Assembly: GCA_026390735.1 (NCBI GenBank)
Contig: JAPLFJ010000013.1
Location: 35,085 to 99,084 of the forward strand
Reading direction: 5' to 3'
Source: Ignavibacteriota bacterium
GTDB lineage: Bacteria; Bacteroidota; Ignavibacteria; Tepidaquicellales; Tepidaquicellaceae
Length of the DNA stretch: 64,000 nt
Shown here one piece after another: positions 34,473 through 43,577 of this stretch. Within the stretch, counting starts at the first letter, position 1; each line of letters begins with the position of its first letter. The notes under the pieces were generated by a model. The model did no database searches. It was not told the origin of the DNA and was given only the letters and a program-made list of their open reading frames with translations. The position numbers were made by a program, and so were the translations under genes.

Positions 34473-34491
34473 AGAAATTCAGCCCCCTTTT
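34467..34491 (+). repeat. Right 25-bp direct repeat of the island
   Basis: Same 25 bases as 30367-30391. It contains the stop codon of the endonuclease gene and still forms a 7-bp hairpin (GGCTGAA-GAAA-TTCAGCC) that can terminate both the island operon and ppa read-through. Confidence 0.9.
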
Positions 34492-34514
34492 GCTTTTAAC
34501 AAAACTATTAACCC

Positions 34515-35189
34515 TTATCTGTTCAGCAGCAATTCATTGAGACTTGAGAACTGTGCTATGTAATCTTCATGGCTTCTGTTGATTACTTCCCAGGCTTCTT
34601 CTCTGCCATAAACGTGAGTGATTTCACAGATACGTTTCTCAGCACCAGGAGCTTCTTTATAAGTAAGGAAGTAATGTTTAATTCTGTTTATTAATGAAGC
34701 GGGCATATCGGAAATATCATCCCATTGACCGAAGATATTATCCTTGTGCATAACTGCAATAATTTTATCATCAGCTTCGTTACCGTCAATCATTCTGAGT
34801 CCGCCGATAGGAACTGCGTTTAAAAGTATGTCGTTATGAGTAATAACTTTTTCAGTGATAACACAAATATCGAGAGGGTCACCGTCTCCTTTGATACCTT
34901 TACGTCCTGTTTTGCTTTCACAATATTCGGCAACCTTTTCGCCGCAATATGTCTGCGGAATAAGTCCATAAGGGGTAGGGCAGACGTTTGAATAAAGCTG
35001 AGGTCTGTCGATTGTCAGGTAACCGCTTTGCTTATCGAGTTCATATTTAAGAGTATCCGTCGGTACTATTTCAATATAAGCAGTTAATAATGCAGGCGAG
35101 TTCTTACCGATATGAACGCCATGCCACGGATGTGCTTTCAGAATAGGTCTTACATCATTCCAGAAACTTTCGATATTTTTTCTATCCAT
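34515..35189 (-). CDS. ppa: Inorganic pyrophosphatase, family I
   Basis: 224 residues. The metal-binding block GDGDPLDICV (three Asp) and YGLIPQTY are the family signature. It hydrolyses PPi to phosphate with Mg2+. It is about 40 residues longer than the E. coli type, with an extended N-terminus (FWNDVRPILKAHPWHG) also seen in eukaryote-like members. Last of a minus-strand group, 3 bp after ruvA, and convergent with the island. Confidence 0.96.
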   Translation of the reverse strand: MDRKNIESFWNDVRPILKAHPWHGVHIGKNSPALLTAYIEIVPTDTLKYELDKQSGYLTIDRPQLYSNVCPTPYGLIPQTYCGEKVAEYCESKTGRKGIKGDGDPLDICVITEKVITHNDILLNAVPIGGLRMIDGNEADDKIIAVMHKDNIFGQWDDISDMPASLINRIKHYFLTYKEAPGAEKRICEITHVYGREEAWEVINRSHEDYIAQFSSLNELLLNR

Positions 35190-35192
35190 TAT

Positions 35193-35810
35193 TTATTTTG
35201 ATATATAGTTTAATGATTTTTTAATAATGTCTTCAGTTGTTAATGCTAAATCCGAATTCTCTTTCAAAACTTCTCTTATAATTTTTTCTGCGTCACTTCT
35301 CTGATACCCAAGGTTTAACAGAGCATTCAGGGCATCGAAGCGTGACTGATCGTTACCCGAAAGGTTTTCTATTCTCCTCATTGAATCCGATTGAACATCA
35401 TCTGAAATCTTGAATATTTTATCTCTTAATGCCAGAGATATCATCTCTATTTTCTTAGGCCCGATACCCGGTATTTTAACAGCAGAGAAAGATGTTTTGT
35501 TGTTTATAAGTCCGATAATTTCTTCAAATGTCGCGTAATAAAGGATTGTGTTAGCCGTCTTTGCGCTGATTCCACTGACGGATATGAGCATTTTAAAAAT
35601 CTCTTTTTCTTTCTCATCATAAAAACCGTAGAGGTTCAAAGCATTCTCTTTAACGTCCAGATAAGTAATTAAAGAAAACTCCTTGTTTACTTCGGGTATA
35701 TTTTCAAGTATTCTCTTTGACACAAAGACACTATAACCCACTCCGTTAACATCCAGAACTATTTCATTCCTGTGCCTGTGTTTAAGTATTCCGTTTAAGT
35801 ATGAAATCAT
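35193..35810 (-). CDS. ruvA: Holliday junction branch-migration protein RuvA
   Basis: 205 residues with the RuvA layout: OB fold at 1-65 (MISYLNGILKHR), helix-hairpin-helix pair (LISVSGISAKTANTIL and AVKIPGIGPKKIEMI), and domain III at the end (RFDALNALLNLGYQRSDAEKIIREV), which contacts RuvB. Start overlaps ruvC stop by 4 bp. ruvB is not in the window. Confidence 0.96.
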   Translation of the reverse strand: MISYLNGILKHRHRNEIVLDVNGVGYSVFVSKRILENIPEVNKEFSLITYLDVKENALNLYGFYDEKEKEIFKMLISVSGISAKTANTILYYATFEEIIGLINNKTSFSAVKIPGIGPKKIEMISLALRDKIFKISDDVQSDSMRRIENLSGNDQSRFDALNALLNLGYQRSDAEKIIREVLKENSDLALTTEDIIKKSLNYISK

Positions 35811-36367
35811 GTTTGTCTCCTGTAAATTTTATCCGGATTCTTTTCGATGAATTCTTTCCAGTTTGTTTTCTTTGCTTTAGCACTATAGATTACTTTATTA
35901 TTACCGTTATAATGGTGACAGAGTGAGATTGCAAGAGCATCTGAAGAATCGTTCAGGATTTTATTAACTTTAATAGAAAGAATGTTTTTAATGTAAGTCT
36001 GAACAGTATATTTATTGGAAGAGCCGTTACCTGTAACTGATTTTTTAATCTCGCGAGGAGAGTATTCAAAGACATCAACCCCTGAATTCATTGAAGCAAC
36101 CATTATAACTCCGCGCACCTGTCCGAGTTTAAGAGTAGACTGAATATTTTTACCGAAGAATGCAGTTTCGAGAGCGAGCTGGTCAGGTTTAAAGAGATTA
36201 ATTTTTTTAGTACAGAAATCGTAGATAGTTTTAAGTCTGACGGGCATCGGAGTTTTAGAACTCATAAGAAGAGCATCGTAGTCCAGGACTTTAAAAACTC
36301 CGTTTATGGATTCAATAACCCCGACACCAGTAACAACAGAGCCGGGGTCAATGCCGATAATTTTCAT
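35807..36367 (-). CDS. ruvC: Holliday junction resolvase RuvC
   Basis: 186 residues. Catalytic acids: Asp7 in IGIDPGSVVTG, Glu67 in LALETAFFGKN, and Asp143 in SSDALAISLCHH. It nicks four-way junctions with RuvAB. It ends by overlapping ruvA and starts 6 bp after yebC, a gene order (yebC-ruvC-ruvA) found in many bacteria. Confidence 0.96.
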   Translation of the reverse strand: MKIIGIDPGSVVTGVGVIESINGVFKVLDYDALLMSSKTPMPVRLKTIYDFCTKKINLFKPDQLALETAFFGKNIQSTLKLGQVRGVIMVASMNSGVDVFEYSPREIKKSVTGNGSSNKYTVQTYIKNILSIKVNKILNDSSDALAISLCHHYNGNNKVIYSAKAKKTNWKEFIEKNPDKIYRRQT

Positions 36368-36373
36368 ATCAAA

Positions 36374-37093
36374 CTATAAGTCTGCGTTAGTAAATAAGTT
36401 TTGTACATCATCATACTCTTCAACGGTTTCAAGAAACCTGATAACAGAAGCAGCTTTTTCTTCGTCCAGTGTAATAAGTTCTTTCGGTATATACTGCATA
36501 TTAGCGGATTCCAGTTTATATCCTTTTTCTTCCATACCTTTACGAACAGTTTCCAGGTTCTCAATCGGACAGATAATTTCAAAATGCTCTTCTTCGGTCT
36601 TTAAATCATCAGCCCCTAAATCAAGAATAACTTCCATAACGTCGTCCTCGGTATGAGTACCTTTTTCGATTGTAACAACACCTTTACGTTCAAACATCCA
36701 GGAAACCGAACCTGCGTCACCCATATTACCGTTATTCTTAGAAACTATATGGCGCAATTCAGCGATAGTTCTGTTTCTGTTATCGGTAACACTCTGAATA
36801 ATTACGGCAACTCCGTGCGGAGCATAAGCCTCATAAGTGATTTCCGTATACATAACGCCTTCAAGTTCACCAGTACCTTTTTTAACAGCACGGGTAATAT
36901 TATCCTGCGGCATATTGCTTGACTTTGCATTCTGAATAGCTAGTCTTAAGCGCGGATTACCTACAGGGTCACCGCCGCCGTCACGTGCAGCGATTGTAAT
37001 TTCCTTAATAATACGAGTAAAAACTTTACCACGGGCTGAATCAGTCGCGGCTTTCTTTCTTTTTATGGTTGCCCATTTAGAGTGTCCAGACAT
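36374..37093 (-). CDS. yebC: YebC/PmpR-family translation or transcription factor
   Basis: 239 residues starting SGHSKWATIKRKKAATDSARGK, the strict family signature; three domains of normal length. YebC proteins help ribosomes through polyproline stretches, and some act as DNA-binding regulators. It lies 28 bp after recJ and 6 bp before ruvC. Confidence 0.95.
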   Translation of the reverse strand: MSGHSKWATIKRKKAATDSARGKVFTRIIKEITIAARDGGGDPVGNPRLRLAIQNAKSSNMPQDNITRAVKKGTGELEGVMYTEITYEAYAPHGVAVIIQSVTDNRNRTIAELRHIVSKNNGNMGDAGSVSWMFERKGVVTIEKGTHTEDDVMEVILDLGADDLKTEEEHFEIICPIENLETVRKGMEEKGYKLESANMQYIPKELITLDEEKAASVIRFLETVEEYDDVQNLFTNADL

Positions 37094-37121
37094 AACATTT
37101 AAAATAAATTATTTAAAACTA

Positions 37122-38858
37122 TTAGTGAATTTTAATATCTTTAATAACAAACTTTGTATAACCATTTTTGAAACTCTTATCTATAGAATAACAGATATCG
37201 CAAACGGAATCTTTTCCGATTTTTCCGTACAGATCTTTTGAATTATAATATATTGCATTCCATACCTTTTCATTTATACCGTCGCTGATTTTGAAAATAT
37301 GTGCATCAGTCTTTGTGTATTTCACATCATCCACAATCTTAACATTCTTTGTCATAAACACAGGCTGAGGATTTCCCGGGCCGAAAGGTTCAAAGAAAGA
37401 AATTATCTTTGAGAATGTAGGAGTAATCTCATCGAATCCGATTTCAAGATCGACTTCAACTTCAGGCTGAAGTTCATCATTTACAAGTTCAACGTTTGAA
37501 ATATCATTAAACATTAACCTGAACTCATCAATATTCTCAACTTCGATTTCGAGACCAGCTGCGTGGCAGTGTCCGCCGTACTGAATCAGCAAATGCTCAC
37601 ACTTTTTGAGAGCTTCATACACATTAAAACCATTAATACTTCTGGCAGAACCTTTAGCAGATCCGTTAGTTGACGTTAAAACAACTGCAGGACGATTGTA
37701 TTTTTCAACGAGCCTTGCAGCAACTATACTTATAACTCCCGGATGCCATTCGCTGTTGTGAAGTACGATACAATTTTCATTTGCTTCCTTGTAGTTGTTT
37801 TCATACAGTTCGAATGCATTCTTAGTAATCGTTTTATCAATTTCACGTCTTATTGCATTTTCGTCGTCTAATATAGTAGCAAGTTCAACGAGCATGGAAT
37901 CATCTTCGCTCGTAAGCAGGTCAACTGCACGGCTTGCTTCACCTAAACGACCGACTGCATTAATTCTCGGTGCCAGTGAAAAAACAATGTTGGAAGTATT
38001 AACTTTGCTTTCCTTAATACCAATCTTTTCAATCAAAGCTCTGATAGAATGTCTCGGATTAGTGTTAATTTTATTAAAGCCTTCGTTAACCAGGATTCTG
38101 TTCTCATCGATAATAGGAACAATATCGGATGAAGTTGCAATAGCTACAAAGTCCAGCAGTGAGTATGCAAATGCTTCATCATTCTTGATTTTGCAGACAG
38201 ACTGAATAAGTTTATAAGCAACACCTGTTCCGCATAGATGCTTGAAAGGGTAGTTACAGCCAGGCTGGATAGGGTCCATAATAGCAAACGCAGCCGGTAA
38301 TTTATCAGGCGGCTGATGGTGATCGCAGATGATAATCTTAATGCCTTTTTCATTTGCATAGTCAACAGTATTAAAAGCCGTGATACCGCAATCGATAGCG
38401 ACTAAAAGTTTAATACCCTGTTCGTGTGCTTCATCGATTGCACACTTTGACAGACCATATTCCTGATTTATGCGGTTTGGGATAAAGACAGATACTTCAA
38501 CCCCGAAGTGTTTTAAGAACAAGGAGAACATAGAAGCACCGATAATACCGTCAACGTCATAATCACCAAGGACCATAACTTTTTCTTTTGCTTCAATGCA
38601 TTCGAGAATACTCTGAGTTGCAATATCGCAACCTTTCATCAGAAGCGGCTCATAGAGCTTATCTAAAGTAGGCTTAAAGAATTTAAAGACTTTTGAATAA
38701 TCTGTAACACCCCTCATGTAGAGGAGTTTTGCTACTGATTCCGGAATTTTAATCTTTCCGTTAAGATTACGCACTTCATTGATAAAAGTATCAAATTGGG
38801 CGTGACCCTTCCCCCCGTTTTCCGGGATTGGGTTTTTGAATTTCCAAAGTTTTTCCAA
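37122..38858 (-). CDS. recJ: Single-strand-specific 5'-3' exonuclease RecJ
   Basis: 578 residues. DHH phosphoesterase motifs: GDYDVDG (D99, D101, D103), AIDCGI (D157), CDHHQPP (D180-H182), and the DHHA1 motif GGHCHAAG near 460, then an OB-like C-terminal domain. RecJ resects DNA ends for RecF-type repair and mismatch repair; being next to ruvA/ruvC makes a recombination-repair set. First gene of the minus-strand operon. Confidence 0.95.
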   Translation of the reverse strand: MEKLWKFKNPIPENGGKGHAQFDTFINEVRNLNGKIKIPESVAKLLYMRGVTDYSKVFKFFKPTLDKLYEPLLMKGCDIATQSILECIEAKEKVMVLGDYDVDGIIGASMFSLFLKHFGVEVSVFIPNRINQEYGLSKCAIDEAHEQGIKLLVAIDCGITAFNTVDYANEKGIKIIICDHHQPPDKLPAAFAIMDPIQPGCNYPFKHLCGTGVAYKLIQSVCKIKNDEAFAYSLLDFVAIATSSDIVPIIDENRILVNEGFNKINTNPRHSIRALIEKIGIKESKVNTSNIVFSLAPRINAVGRLGEASRAVDLLTSEDDSMLVELATILDDENAIRREIDKTITKNAFELYENNYKEANENCIVLHNSEWHPGVISIVAARLVEKYNRPAVVLTSTNGSAKGSARSINGFNVYEALKKCEHLLIQYGGHCHAAGLEIEVENIDEFRLMFNDISNVELVNDELQPEVEVDLEIGFDEITPTFSKIISFFEPFGPGNPQPVFMTKNVKIVDDVKYTKTDAHIFKISDGINEKVWNAIYYNSKDLYGKIGKDSVCDICYSIDKSFKNGYTKFVIKDIKIH

Positions 38859-38881
38859 TTTTTCTCATATTAATATTTTAG

Positions 38882-38965
38882 TGCTCAAAGGGGGACTCGA
38901 ACCCCCACCTGAATACTCAGACTGCACCCTGAATGCAGCGCGTCTACCAATTCCGCCATTTGAGC
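38882..38965 (-). tRNA. tRNA-Leu (anticodon CAG)
   Basis: 84 nt, CCA not encoded. Acceptor stem GCTCAAA/TTTGAGC, D-arm with GCGGAATTGGTAGACGC, anticodon stem CTGCA/TGCAG with loop TTCAGGG (CAG), a long class II variable arm, and T-arm GGGGGTTCGAGTCCCCC. All are as expected for a leucine tRNA. It lies upstream of recJ on the same strand. Confidence 0.96.
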
Positions 38966-39105
38966 TAATAAGGAATATAATATTCCTATTAAAAGAAATT
39001 ATGAAATAAGGCACGCAAATTCAATTTAAAAAATTATCCCAAAAGTTGAAAAACAAACAAAAAAGAGGGCTTTTAAATACTATGTATGATAAGGGTAGTG
39101 ATGAG

Positions 39106-40494
39106 TTACTTCGAAGTTGATTTTCTGCCAGACAACAGAACAAAAGCCAGTCCCGATAATCCGATAAGCGAGCCGAAAACAAAAGTTGCTTTAAACCCGG
39201 AAAGGATAGTATTCATATCAATACCGTTCTGTAATGGATTTTTCTGAGGAACGAAGTAAGAAAAGATTGCTCCGAATATCACAACTCCGAAAGCCGAACC
39301 TAAACGGATGGAGGTTGTCATAAAACTTGAAACAATTCCTTTCTGCTCCAGCGGTGCTGAAGTCATAATCTTATTTGTGTTGGAAGGTATGAAGAATCCG
39401 ATTGCAAACCCATACAGAGAGAGTATGAGAATTATAAAAAGGATATTCATATCGGGAGTAACAAATGAATAAAGGAATACCGAGACAGCAATCATAACGA
39501 TTCCGATAGTACAGACGAACATAGAATTCTTTTTGTCGGAAAGATGTCCCGACAAATATCCCGAAAAGAACTGAAGCACTGAAGGGATAGCCATCAGCAA
39601 ACCTGTTTGCTGTTTAGGATAACCTTTTACCCACAGCAATAGAAATGGTGTTATATAAATCATACCGTTGGTAATGATGTATACGAATACGAATGACAAA
39701 ACGGGGTAAGAGATGTTTATGTTCTTTAATACTCTTATATCCAGTAAAGGATAAGAAATACGTAACTGCCGGAAAATAAATACGGAAATAAATATTACCG
39801 ATGCGATGAAGAATGAGATGATTAACAGTGAGCCCCATCCGTATTCTTCACCTGTATTTATAGCAAAGAGCAAACTCAGCAGTCCGAGAAAAATAAACAC
39901 TGTTCCCGGCACGTCAAATTTCGATTCTGATTTCGCTGAATTGAAATTGTCGAGATATTTATACGTTATAAAAATAGTAATAATACCGATTGGAATGTTT
40001 ATAAGGAAAATAGAATTCCACCCGAGACCTTCTATTAGGAAACCGCTTGCCGCTCTGCCGATGATTCCTCCGAGTGCAGTGAAAGAATAGTTGATTCCGT
40101 ATACTTTACCTCTCATTTCGACGGGGATGCCTGCGGCGATGAGAGCGGGAGTAAGTGCAAAAAGTACGGCACTTCCAAAAGCCTGATAGATTCTGAAGAA
40201 GACAAGCATATTAAAGTCGTATGCAAAATAACACAACGCACTTCCGCTGACGAAGACGAAAATACCTGCGAGGTATATTTTTTTGAATCCTTTGATGTCT
40301 CCGAGTTTGCCGAACGCCAGCAGGAAACAGGTGAGGACGAGAAAGTAAACCCATACGACTCTTGAGACGACTCCGACGGCAACGTTAAAGTGAGATGCAA
40401 CGGAAGGAAGCGAGACGCTCACGATATTAATATCGAGTCCCAGGAGGAAATGAATTAAGCACAGATTTAATATAAACGGAAAATACTTCTTCAT
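39106..40494 (-). CDS. MFS drug exporter, EmrB/QacA (DHA2) type
   Basis: The ATG at 40494 (MKKYFPFILNLCLIHFLLG) gives 462 residues; the frame runs on to 40590 but that extra part is repeat-like and Pro-rich. About 13-14 membrane helices; motif A GKLGDIKGFKKIYLAG after helix 2 and LDINIVSVSLPS at helix 1, as in DHA2 antiporters. Substrate unknown. A second MFS gene of the same type lies at 44279. A start without a Shine-Dalgarno fits the phylum. Confidence 0.85.
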   Translation of the reverse strand: MKKYFPFILNLCLIHFLLGLDINIVSVSLPSVASHFNVAVGVVSRVVWVYFLVLTCFLLAFGKLGDIKGFKKIYLAGIFVFVSGSALCYFAYDFNMLVFFRIYQAFGSAVLFALTPALIAAGIPVEMRGKVYGINYSFTALGGIIGRAASGFLIEGLGWNSIFLINIPIGIITIFITYKYLDNFNSAKSESKFDVPGTVFIFLGLLSLLFAINTGEEYGWGSLLIISFFIASVIFISVFIFRQLRISYPLLDIRVLKNINISYPVLSFVFVYIITNGMIYITPFLLLWVKGYPKQQTGLLMAIPSVLQFFSGYLSGHLSDKKNSMFVCTIGIVMIAVSVFLYSFVTPDMNILFIILILSLYGFAIGFFIPSNTNKIMTSAPLEQKGIVSSFMTTSIRLGSAFGVVIFGAIFSYFVPQKNPLQNGIDMNTILSGFKATFVFGSLIGLSGLAFVLLSGRKSTSK

Positions 40495-40863
40495 AGTGTA
40501 AATTAATATTATTGTATGGGGAATTAAAGGACAAAAGGGAGGGGTTAGAGATTCGGATTGCATATTGGGAGTGGGTGTTGGGAATTCCATTTAGCCTTCC
40601 CAATGAGGACCTTGCGAAGGAGGACAACTATTTTCCTATTGAGATGTCGTTCCTACGGTACTTTGGGATTTTAACATGATTTCGCTATTGATATTTCGTT
40701 CCTACGGAACTAAAAGGAATAGAATATTCCGGTTAATTGTTTGTATATCGTTAACAAATTATTCAAGTCCAAATATTTATGAATTTCAAATGATGTTTAA
40801 AAGGGATATTTTAATGCGATTCAAGTATCAGGGTTTTCAAAATCAAATGGAGTTATTTTATAT
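40495..40863. other. Intergenic stretch between divergent genes
   Basis: No gene. It holds the two CTATTGA...CGTTCCTACGG repeats (next entry) and A+T-rich DNA that must contain the promoter of the TonB-dependent receptor gene. Confidence 0.6.
40636..40711 (+). repeat. Two direct copies of a 27-bp element
   Basis: CTATTGAGATGTCGTTCC plus TACGGTACT at 40636-40662 and CTATTGATATTTCGTTCC plus TACGGAACT at 40685-40711, 49 bp apart. The second copy contains the small hairpin GTTCC-TAC-GGAAC. Confidence 0.7.
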
Positions 40864-43251
40864 ATGAAAAGGATATTATTCCTTGCGGTTATTCTTTTTG
40901 CATTATCATGCAATATATTCTCACAAACAGGTTCGGTATCGGGAATTATATACGATAAAGTTTCAGGTGTTACTTTAACGAACGTGGATGTATACATAGA
41001 GTCAACATCACAAAAGAGTGTCACAGACTTACGCGGAAATTTTCTTATCGAAAATGTTAATCCCGGAAAATATGATTTACAGTTCTATCACGACGGATAC
41101 AAGTCAGGGATAATCCCTGTATTAGTTGAAGCAAAGAAAACAGTTATAGTTGAGATAAGATTAACGCCGTCTGAAATTACGACGGGTGAAATAACGGTAA
41201 CGAGTGTGCGATACGAAACGATTCTCAGGGATGTTCCTTTGCCGATGGAAATTGTATCTGAAGATGAAATATCGAAGAAGCCGTATCAGACGATTTCAGA
41301 CGCACTTGACAATAAACCAGGCTTATCGGTAACCAGAGACGGAATATGGGCTTCGGATATAAGCATACGCGGATTAAGCAAAGCCAATGTAGTAATGAAT
41401 GTTGACGGGAACAGGGTAGAAACTGCAACAGATATTTCTGCGAGGCTTTCGCTTGTGGATATTAATGACATAGACAGGATTGAAGTAATAAAAGGCGGGG
41501 TTTCATCTTTATACGGTACGGGTGCATTTGGCGGAGTTGTGAATATATTTACGAAGAACGGTGACTTCAGTAATAAACTTATTTACGGTTCGTCTTTAAT
41601 AGGCGGTTTTAATTCAGTAAATCAGAGTCCGGGCGGATATCTTTCCTTATATGCATCGAACCAGAAGTTCTTCGCAAAAGTAAGCGGAAGCATAAGAGAT
41701 GCAAAGAATACGATGACACCAAAAGGCGAACTTCCGAACAGTCAGTTTAAAGATAATAACATAAGTGCTAACTTAGGAATAAGACCATTAAGTAACCACG
41801 AGTTCAGATTGTCATACCAGAGATACGAAGCCCTGGATGCTGGTCTGCCGGGCGGCGGCACATTATTTCCGACTACTGCAGTGGTAAAATATCCTAAAGA
41901 AAACAGGGATATGGTTTCGGGAGAATACAGCATAAAGAATCTTTTGAAGCCATTGAAGAATTTATCGTTAAAGTATTTTTATCAATCGATTCTGAGGGAT
42001 GTTGAAAATATACCTAATCAGATATCGAGCATTAAAACATCGAGTGGAAAGTTAAAGCAGAAAGTATATGTCTTAAGCATCACACCGAACGCAAGGCATT
42101 ATACAAACGGAATGCAGTTTAAAGCAGACTGGGAAACAGGAAAGTACAATTACCTGATAACGGGTATTGATATGTGGAGAAGGGCACTTGATTCGAAAAG
42201 AGAAAAGAATCAGAAGATAGAGAACTACGACACTACATCGGGAAACATAACAAGTACAATTTTAAAGACGATAGGCGAAAAACCTATACCTGATGCGGAT
42301 TATATGAGTATGGGTGTTTACGTTCAGGATGAATACCGTGCACTTAATGACAAACTTAAAGTAAATGCGGGAGGAAGGGTTGACAAGATAAGAGTAACAA
42401 ACTCAACAACCTTACAACCTGTTTATGAAATCGTAAACGGCACGAGGAACAACACACCAGCAGGACAGAAAACCATCTGGAATGCACGTGAAACAGATGA
42501 CATATCGTGGAGTGCAAATATCGGAGCGATTTATTCACTTACGAAGAACTATGACTTAACGTTGAACTTATCACGTTCATTCAGGTCGCCGTCTCTTGAA
42601 GAAAGGTATCAGTACATCGATTTAGGCAGTTCGCTCAGAGTTGGTAATCCTGATTTAGCACCAGAGAAAGGTATGTTCGGGGATTTAGGAGTCAGAGTAT
42701 GGAGAGACAAAGTCACATTTTCAGGAAATGTTTTCTATAATTCATTTGAAGACCTTGTTACAGAGATACCCGGAACGTATGAAAGCAAGCCCGCCTTTAT
42801 TAAAACGAATGTAGGGCAGGCAAGGCTTTACGGTTATGATTTTGAGTTTATGTACAACTTTATAAAGTCATTCGTTGCTTACGGTACATTGTCTTATGTA
42901 AGGGGTGAAGACACCGAGAACAAGACCAATCTGCCTTTCATACCGCCATTAAACGGAAGGATAGGACTTAAATTTACAGTTCGTGAATACGTGAACTTTG
43001 ATTTGAACACAGCATTATTCGACAAACAGGATTATACAGCAGCAGGAGAATTAAACACTCCAGGATATGCAGTATTCAACTTAGGAATCAGTTCAATACA
43101 ATTAAAATACAAATTCATAAACTGCCAGTTATTTGCAGGCGTGGAAAACATATTTGATAAAGAATACAGGAATCATTTATCATCGAACAGGGGAGTAGTA
43201 GTTGATGAACCCGGCAGAAACTTTTACGCAAAGTTAAAACTGGATTTTTAG
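40864..43251 (+). CDS. TonB-dependent outer-membrane receptor with CarboxypepD_reg-like domain
   Basis: 795 residues: signal peptide (MKRILFLAVILFALSCNIFS); a CarboxypepD_reg-like beta-sandwich (25-110, GSVSGIIYDKVSGVTL, NPGKYDLQF); plug domain (about 125-235, SISDALDNKPGLSV-type block, ISIRGL, VIKGGVSSLYGTGAFGGVVNIFTK); then a beta barrel ending in FYAKLKLDF. The family imports siderophores, cobalamin or glycans using TonB energy. The substrate is unknown. The small beta-barrel and MFS genes downstream could be co-regulated but repeats separate the first two. Confidence 0.93.
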   Translation: MKRILFLAVILFALSCNIFSQTGSVSGIIYDKVSGVTLTNVDVYIESTSQKSVTDLRGNFLIENVNPGKYDLQFYHDGYKSGIIPVLVEAKKTVIVEIRLTPSEITTGEITVTSVRYETILRDVPLPMEIVSEDEISKKPYQTISDALDNKPGLSVTRDGIWASDISIRGLSKANVVMNVDGNRVETATDISARLSLVDINDIDRIEVIKGGVSSLYGTGAFGGVVNIFTKNGDFSNKLIYGSSLIGGFNSVNQSPGGYLSLYASNQKFFAKVSGSIRDAKNTMTPKGELPNSQFKDNNISANLGIRPLSNHEFRLSYQRYEALDAGLPGGGTLFPTTAVVKYPKENRDMVSGEYSIKNLLKPLKNLSLKYFYQSILRDVENIPNQISSIKTSSGKLKQKVYVLSITPNARHYTNGMQFKADWETGKYNYLITGIDMWRRALDSKREKNQKIENYDTTSGNITSTILKTIGEKPIPDADYMSMGVYVQDEYRALNDKLKVNAGGRVDKIRVTNSTTLQPVYEIVNGTRNNTPAGQKTIWNARETDDISWSANIGAIYSLTKNYDLTLNLSRSFRSPSLEERYQYIDLGSSLRVGNPDLAPEKGMFGDLGVRVWRDKVTFSGNVFYNSFEDLVTEIPGTYESKPAFIKTNVGQARLYGYDFEFMYNFIKSFVAYGTLSYVRGEDTENKTNLPFIPPLNGRIGLKFTVREYVNFDLNTALFDKQDYTAAGELNTPGYAVFNLGISSIQLKYKFINCQLFAGVENIFDKEYRNHLSSNRGVVVDEPGRNFYAKLKLDF

Positions 43252-43495
43252 AGAAGAGACGGACACACTGAAAAGATATAGAGAAGAGATTGGCACGCTG
43301 AAATAAATGATTGTGACTGATGTTCCTTGATAAAATATTTTTAGGGTAAGAGATATAGAGAAGAGACTGGCATCCGCGGCGGCGGAGAAGAAGCAGAATG
43401 GAACGCTGATGCCGCTGAAAGAACGGATTTTCGCCGATACGGATTTTTCAGGGTTAGAGATATAGAGAAGAGATTTGCACAAGTGAAGATTATGT
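43252..43495. repeat. Word-repeat block after the receptor gene
   Basis: AGATATAGAGAAGAGA occurs several times, with GGCACGCTGAA, and 43400-43429 (TGGAACGCTGATGCC, then GCTGAAAGAACGGAT) matching 55141-55170 at about 27 of 30 bases, followed by TCAGGGTTAGAGAT. 43374-43387 has the palindromic TCCGCGGCGGCGGA. No gene. Confidence 0.75.
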
Positions 43496-43577
43496 CCTGT
43501 AGTATTAAAAATTGGACTTAATTTCAATAAAATTATAAGTTATTTTAATGTCAAATGAAGGAACGTAAGATAGAAAG

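Larger units (their letters stand above)
30367..34491. mobile_element. Probable horizontally acquired restriction-modification island
   Basis: The segment between two 25-bp direct copies of the dnaK terminator arm holds five plus-strand genes (FISUMP protein, two unknowns, DNA methyltransferase, endonuclease). It is visibly more A+T-rich than dnaK on the left and ppa-ruvA-ruvC on the right. Removing one repeat and the segment would restore dnaK and ppa as convergent genes sharing one bidirectional terminator. No integrase or transposase is seen. Boundaries are inferred. Confidence 0.6.

Noticed and set aside
30361..34491. Integrase-type att sites flanking the restriction island
   Set aside because: No integrase or tRNA is involved, and the repeats are terminator hairpins; recorded as terminator duplication instead of att sites.
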